Shown here piece by piece: positions 62,641-64,000 of a stretch of 64,000 nucleotides of DNA. Within the stretch, counting starts at the first letter, position 1, and every line of letters begins with the position of its first letter. The notes beneath the pieces are model-generated. The model saw nothing but the letters and a program-made list of their open reading frames with translations. It made no database searches and was not told where the DNA came from. Source of the DNA: Acidobacteriota bacterium. Lineage in GTDB: Bacteria; Acidobacteriota; Vicinamibacteria; Vicinamibacterales; UBA2999. Location: the NCBI GenBank assembly GCA_016871195.1, contig VFZN01000002.1:62001-126000 (forward strand), in the 5' to 3' direction. Made by a program: the position numbers and the translations under genes.

Positions 62641-62671
62641 ACCGCCCGGGGCCTCCGTCGCCCCGGGCGGT
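62641..62671 (+). terminator. Strong hairpin after the DinB gene
   Basis: Perfect 11-bp GC-rich stem (62641-62651 with 62661-62671), 9-base loop, 8 bases after the stop and 2 bases before the next gene's -10 box. No T-run follows. Confidence 0.6.
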
Positions 62672-62673
62672 GC

Positions 62674-62679
62674 TACCAT
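62674..62679 (+). promoter_or_regulatory. -10 box, leaderless promoter of the PEGA gene
   Basis: TACCAT, 7 bases before the GTG start at 62687. Confidence 0.5.
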
Positions 62680-62686
62680 TTGAGGC

Positions 62687-63469
62687 GTGAGAGCTGCCCT
62701 CATCGCTGGTGCCGCACTCGTGCTCGCTGCGGGTGCCTATTTCTTTCTGACACGCGAACCGGCCCAGCCGGCCGAAGAAGCGCCCGTCGCCGAGACGCGA
62801 CCGGCACCGGTGGCCAGACCCGCCCCGCCAACGGCGAAGGCCCCCGAACCGGAACGCGAGTCTACACGCCCAGCGCCCCGTCGCCGCAACGAACCCGACG
62901 ACACCGAGCCGACGCCGGCGGCCCCGGCCGCCCCCGCTGCTGCCACCACTGCTACGCTGGTGCTTGGCAGTGACGTCCCGGGCGCTTCCGTCTTCATTAA
63001 TCGCGAGTACGTCGGCATCACACCGCTGCGTCTGGCCGATCTGGAACCCGGGTCGAAGCAGATCAAGCTCACCGCCGAAGGCTACGAAGGCATCGAGCGC
63101 GTCGTCGACCTGACACTGGGCACCAATGACGTGTCGATGCGCTTCAAGGAAGTGCGGCTCAACAAGCGGCAGGCCGTGTCGCACAAACACGGCATGGGTG
63201 GCGGCTGCGAGGGCACCCTGATCGCGACGCTCGACGGGCTCACCTACGAAACGACCAACAAGAGCGATGCCTTCAAGCTGACGTACGACCAGATCGAGAC
63301 GTTCACGGTCGACTATCTCGAGAAGAATCTTCGGGTGAAGCAGAAGGGCGGCAAGACCTGGAACTTCACCGACCGCAATGCCGCCAATGCCGATGCGCTG
63401 TTCGTCCTGCATCGGGACGTCGAGGCCGCCCGCAAGAAGCTCGCCCAGGGCTACGCGCCCGTTCGATAG
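62687..63469 (+). CDS. PEGA-domain membrane-anchored protein
   Basis: A 260-aa protein. One N-terminal membrane helix/signal (AALIAGAALVLAAGAYFF) and a Pro/Ala/Glu-rich linker (~25-85) precede a PEGA domain (TLVLGSDVPGASVFINREYVGITPLRLADLEPG, ending IKLTAEGYEGIERVVDL). A ~100-residue C-terminal part (KHGMGGGCEGTLIATLDGL..., FTVDYLEKNLRVKQKGGKTWNF) looks like a PH-type/GRAM-like domain seen in acidobacterial proteins. Function is unknown. GTG 62687 is supported by the TACCAT box. Confidence 0.8.
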   Translation: MRAALIAGAALVLAAGAYFFLTREPAQPAEEAPVAETRPAPVARPAPPTAKAPEPERESTRPAPRRRNEPDDTEPTPAAPAAPAAATTATLVLGSDVPGASVFINREYVGITPLRLADLEPGSKQIKLTAEGYEGIERVVDLTLGTNDVSMRFKEVRLNKRQAVSHKHGMGGGCEGTLIATLDGLTYETTNKSDAFKLTYDQIETFTVDYLEKNLRVKQKGGKTWNFTDRNAANADALFVLHRDVEAARKKLAQGYAPVR

Positions 63470-63497
63470 CCACCGCCTGATCGGCGGGAAACCGGTC

Positions 63498-63503
63498 TAT
63501 AGT
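63498..63503 (+). promoter_or_regulatory. -10 box, leaderless promoter of htpX
   Basis: TATAGT, 6 bases before ATG 63510; no ribosome-binding site. Confidence 0.6.
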
Positions 63504-63509
63504 GGATCT

Positions 63510-64000
63510 ATGAAAAGAATTCTGCTGTTCATGGTAACCAACCTGGCCATCATGCTGACGCTGTCGCTCGTGCTCAGCCTGCTGGGCATCACAGGCGGCG
63601 GTGGGCTTGACGGCCTGCTGGTGTTCTGTCTGTTCTGGGGCATGGGCGGGGCGTTCCTGTCCCTGCAGATCTCCCGCTTCATGGCTAAGCGCGCGATGGG
63701 CGTCGAGCTTGTCGATGGCCGCACGGGCCACGCAGACCTCGACTGGCTGCACGCCACGGTCCGGCAACTGGTCGACCGCTCGGGCCTGCCGATGCCCGAG
63801 GTGGGCTACTACGAGTCGCCCGAGGTCAACGCCTTCGCCACCGGCCCCAGCCGCAGCCGCAGCCTTGTGGCGGTGTCCACGGGCCTGCTGCGCACGATGA
63901 GCCGCGACGAAGTAGAAGGGGTGCTGGCGCACGAAGTGGCGCACATCCAGAACGGGGACATGGTGACCATGACGCTCATCCAGGGCGTGGTCAATGCCTT
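63510..64000 (+). CDS. htpX: Protease HtpX (family M48), truncated by the window edge
   Basis: The first 163 codons of a membrane zinc protease that degrades misfolded membrane proteins. It begins MKRILLFMVTNLAIM with two hydrophobic helices (~4-24 and 34-53). ISRFMAKRAMGV, SPEVNAFATGPSRSRSLVAVSTGLL and the zinc motif LAHEVAHIQNGDM are all standard HtpX segments. The open frame runs past the window end with no stop, so the C-terminus is missing only because of the boundary. Confidence 0.95.
   Translation, partial: MKRILLFMVTNLAIMLTLSLVLSLLGITGGGGLDGLLVFCLFWGMGGAFLSLQISRFMAKRAMGVELVDGRTGHADLDWLHATVRQLVDRSGLPMPEVGYYESPEVNAFATGPSRSRSLVAVSTGLLRTMSRDEVEGVLAHEVAHIQNGDMVTMTLIQGVVNA

Noticed and set aside
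1-64000. CRISPR array, tRNA, rRNA, intact insertion sequence, prophage or toxin-antitoxin pair
   Set aside because: No regularly spaced direct repeats, no tRNA-like cloverleaf, no transposase or integrase signatures were found on reading both strands.

Overview
The window is GC-rich (mostly G or C at third codon positions) and densely coded on both strands. It carries a complete Oar-like TonB-dependent receptor with an N-terminal carboxypeptidase-regulatory domain, many secreted or lipoprotein peptidases, short intergenic gaps and frequent 4-base ATGA/GTGA overlaps. This fits an aerobic (heme A synthase) Gram-negative heterotroph, most likely an Acidobacteriota (Vicinamibacteria-like) chromosome. 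That assignment is inference from gene content. I see no rRNA, tRNA, CRISPR array, intact insertion sequence or prophage.

Layout. 0-6.7 kb: pntB, an aromatic amino acid decarboxylase, a small secreted endostatin/lectin-fold-like protein, a serine hydrolase, a receiver protein whose phospho-acceptor Asp is Glu, and a RodZ-like HTH membrane protein. 6.8-12.3 kb: amidohydrolase coupled to a D-cysteine desulfhydrase-like enzyme, ctaA-lysE, and a glycosylasparaginase. 12.4-19.5 kb: a six-gene minus-strand operon (M49 peptidase, Cys-cluster protein, metallo-hydrolase, exonuclease III, methyltransferase, and a membrane glycosyltransferase-like gene broken by a frameshift). 19.5-24.1 kb: cutC, a DUF2231/TPR protein, a short-chain dehydrogenase, a TonB-receptor 3' fragment, rlmA-like and ychF. 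24.2-31.5 kb: a dipeptide/oligopeptide ABC transporter with an aspartoacylase-like first gene, interrupted by an oppositely oriented M19 dipeptidase. 31.7-38.4 kb: tex with an in-frame amber codon, DUF1028 protein, membrane-anchored MsrB, MFS transporter and a NarL-type regulator. 38.9-50.4 kb: Oar-like receptor, methyltransferase, amidase, M20, S9 and M12B-like peptidases. 50.5-58.2 kb: czcCBA heavy-metal efflux with its own two-component system. 58.3-60.9 kb: acyl-lipid desaturase next to an intramembrane-sensing kinase and OmpR-type regulator. 60.9-64 kb: phytase-like lipoprotein, DinB protein, PEGA-domain protein and the start of htpX.

The dominant physiological theme is peptide and amino-acid scavenging: at least seven peptidases/amidases plus a peptide importer. 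Metal efflux and envelope homeostasis are secondary themes.

The strongest unlisted pattern is transcriptional. At 14 gene starts a TAnnnT-like -10 hexamer lies only 5-7 bases before the start codon with no Shine-Dalgarno sequence, implying widespread leaderless mRNAs. Four of these starts differ from the longest-ORF choice and are chosen accordingly.
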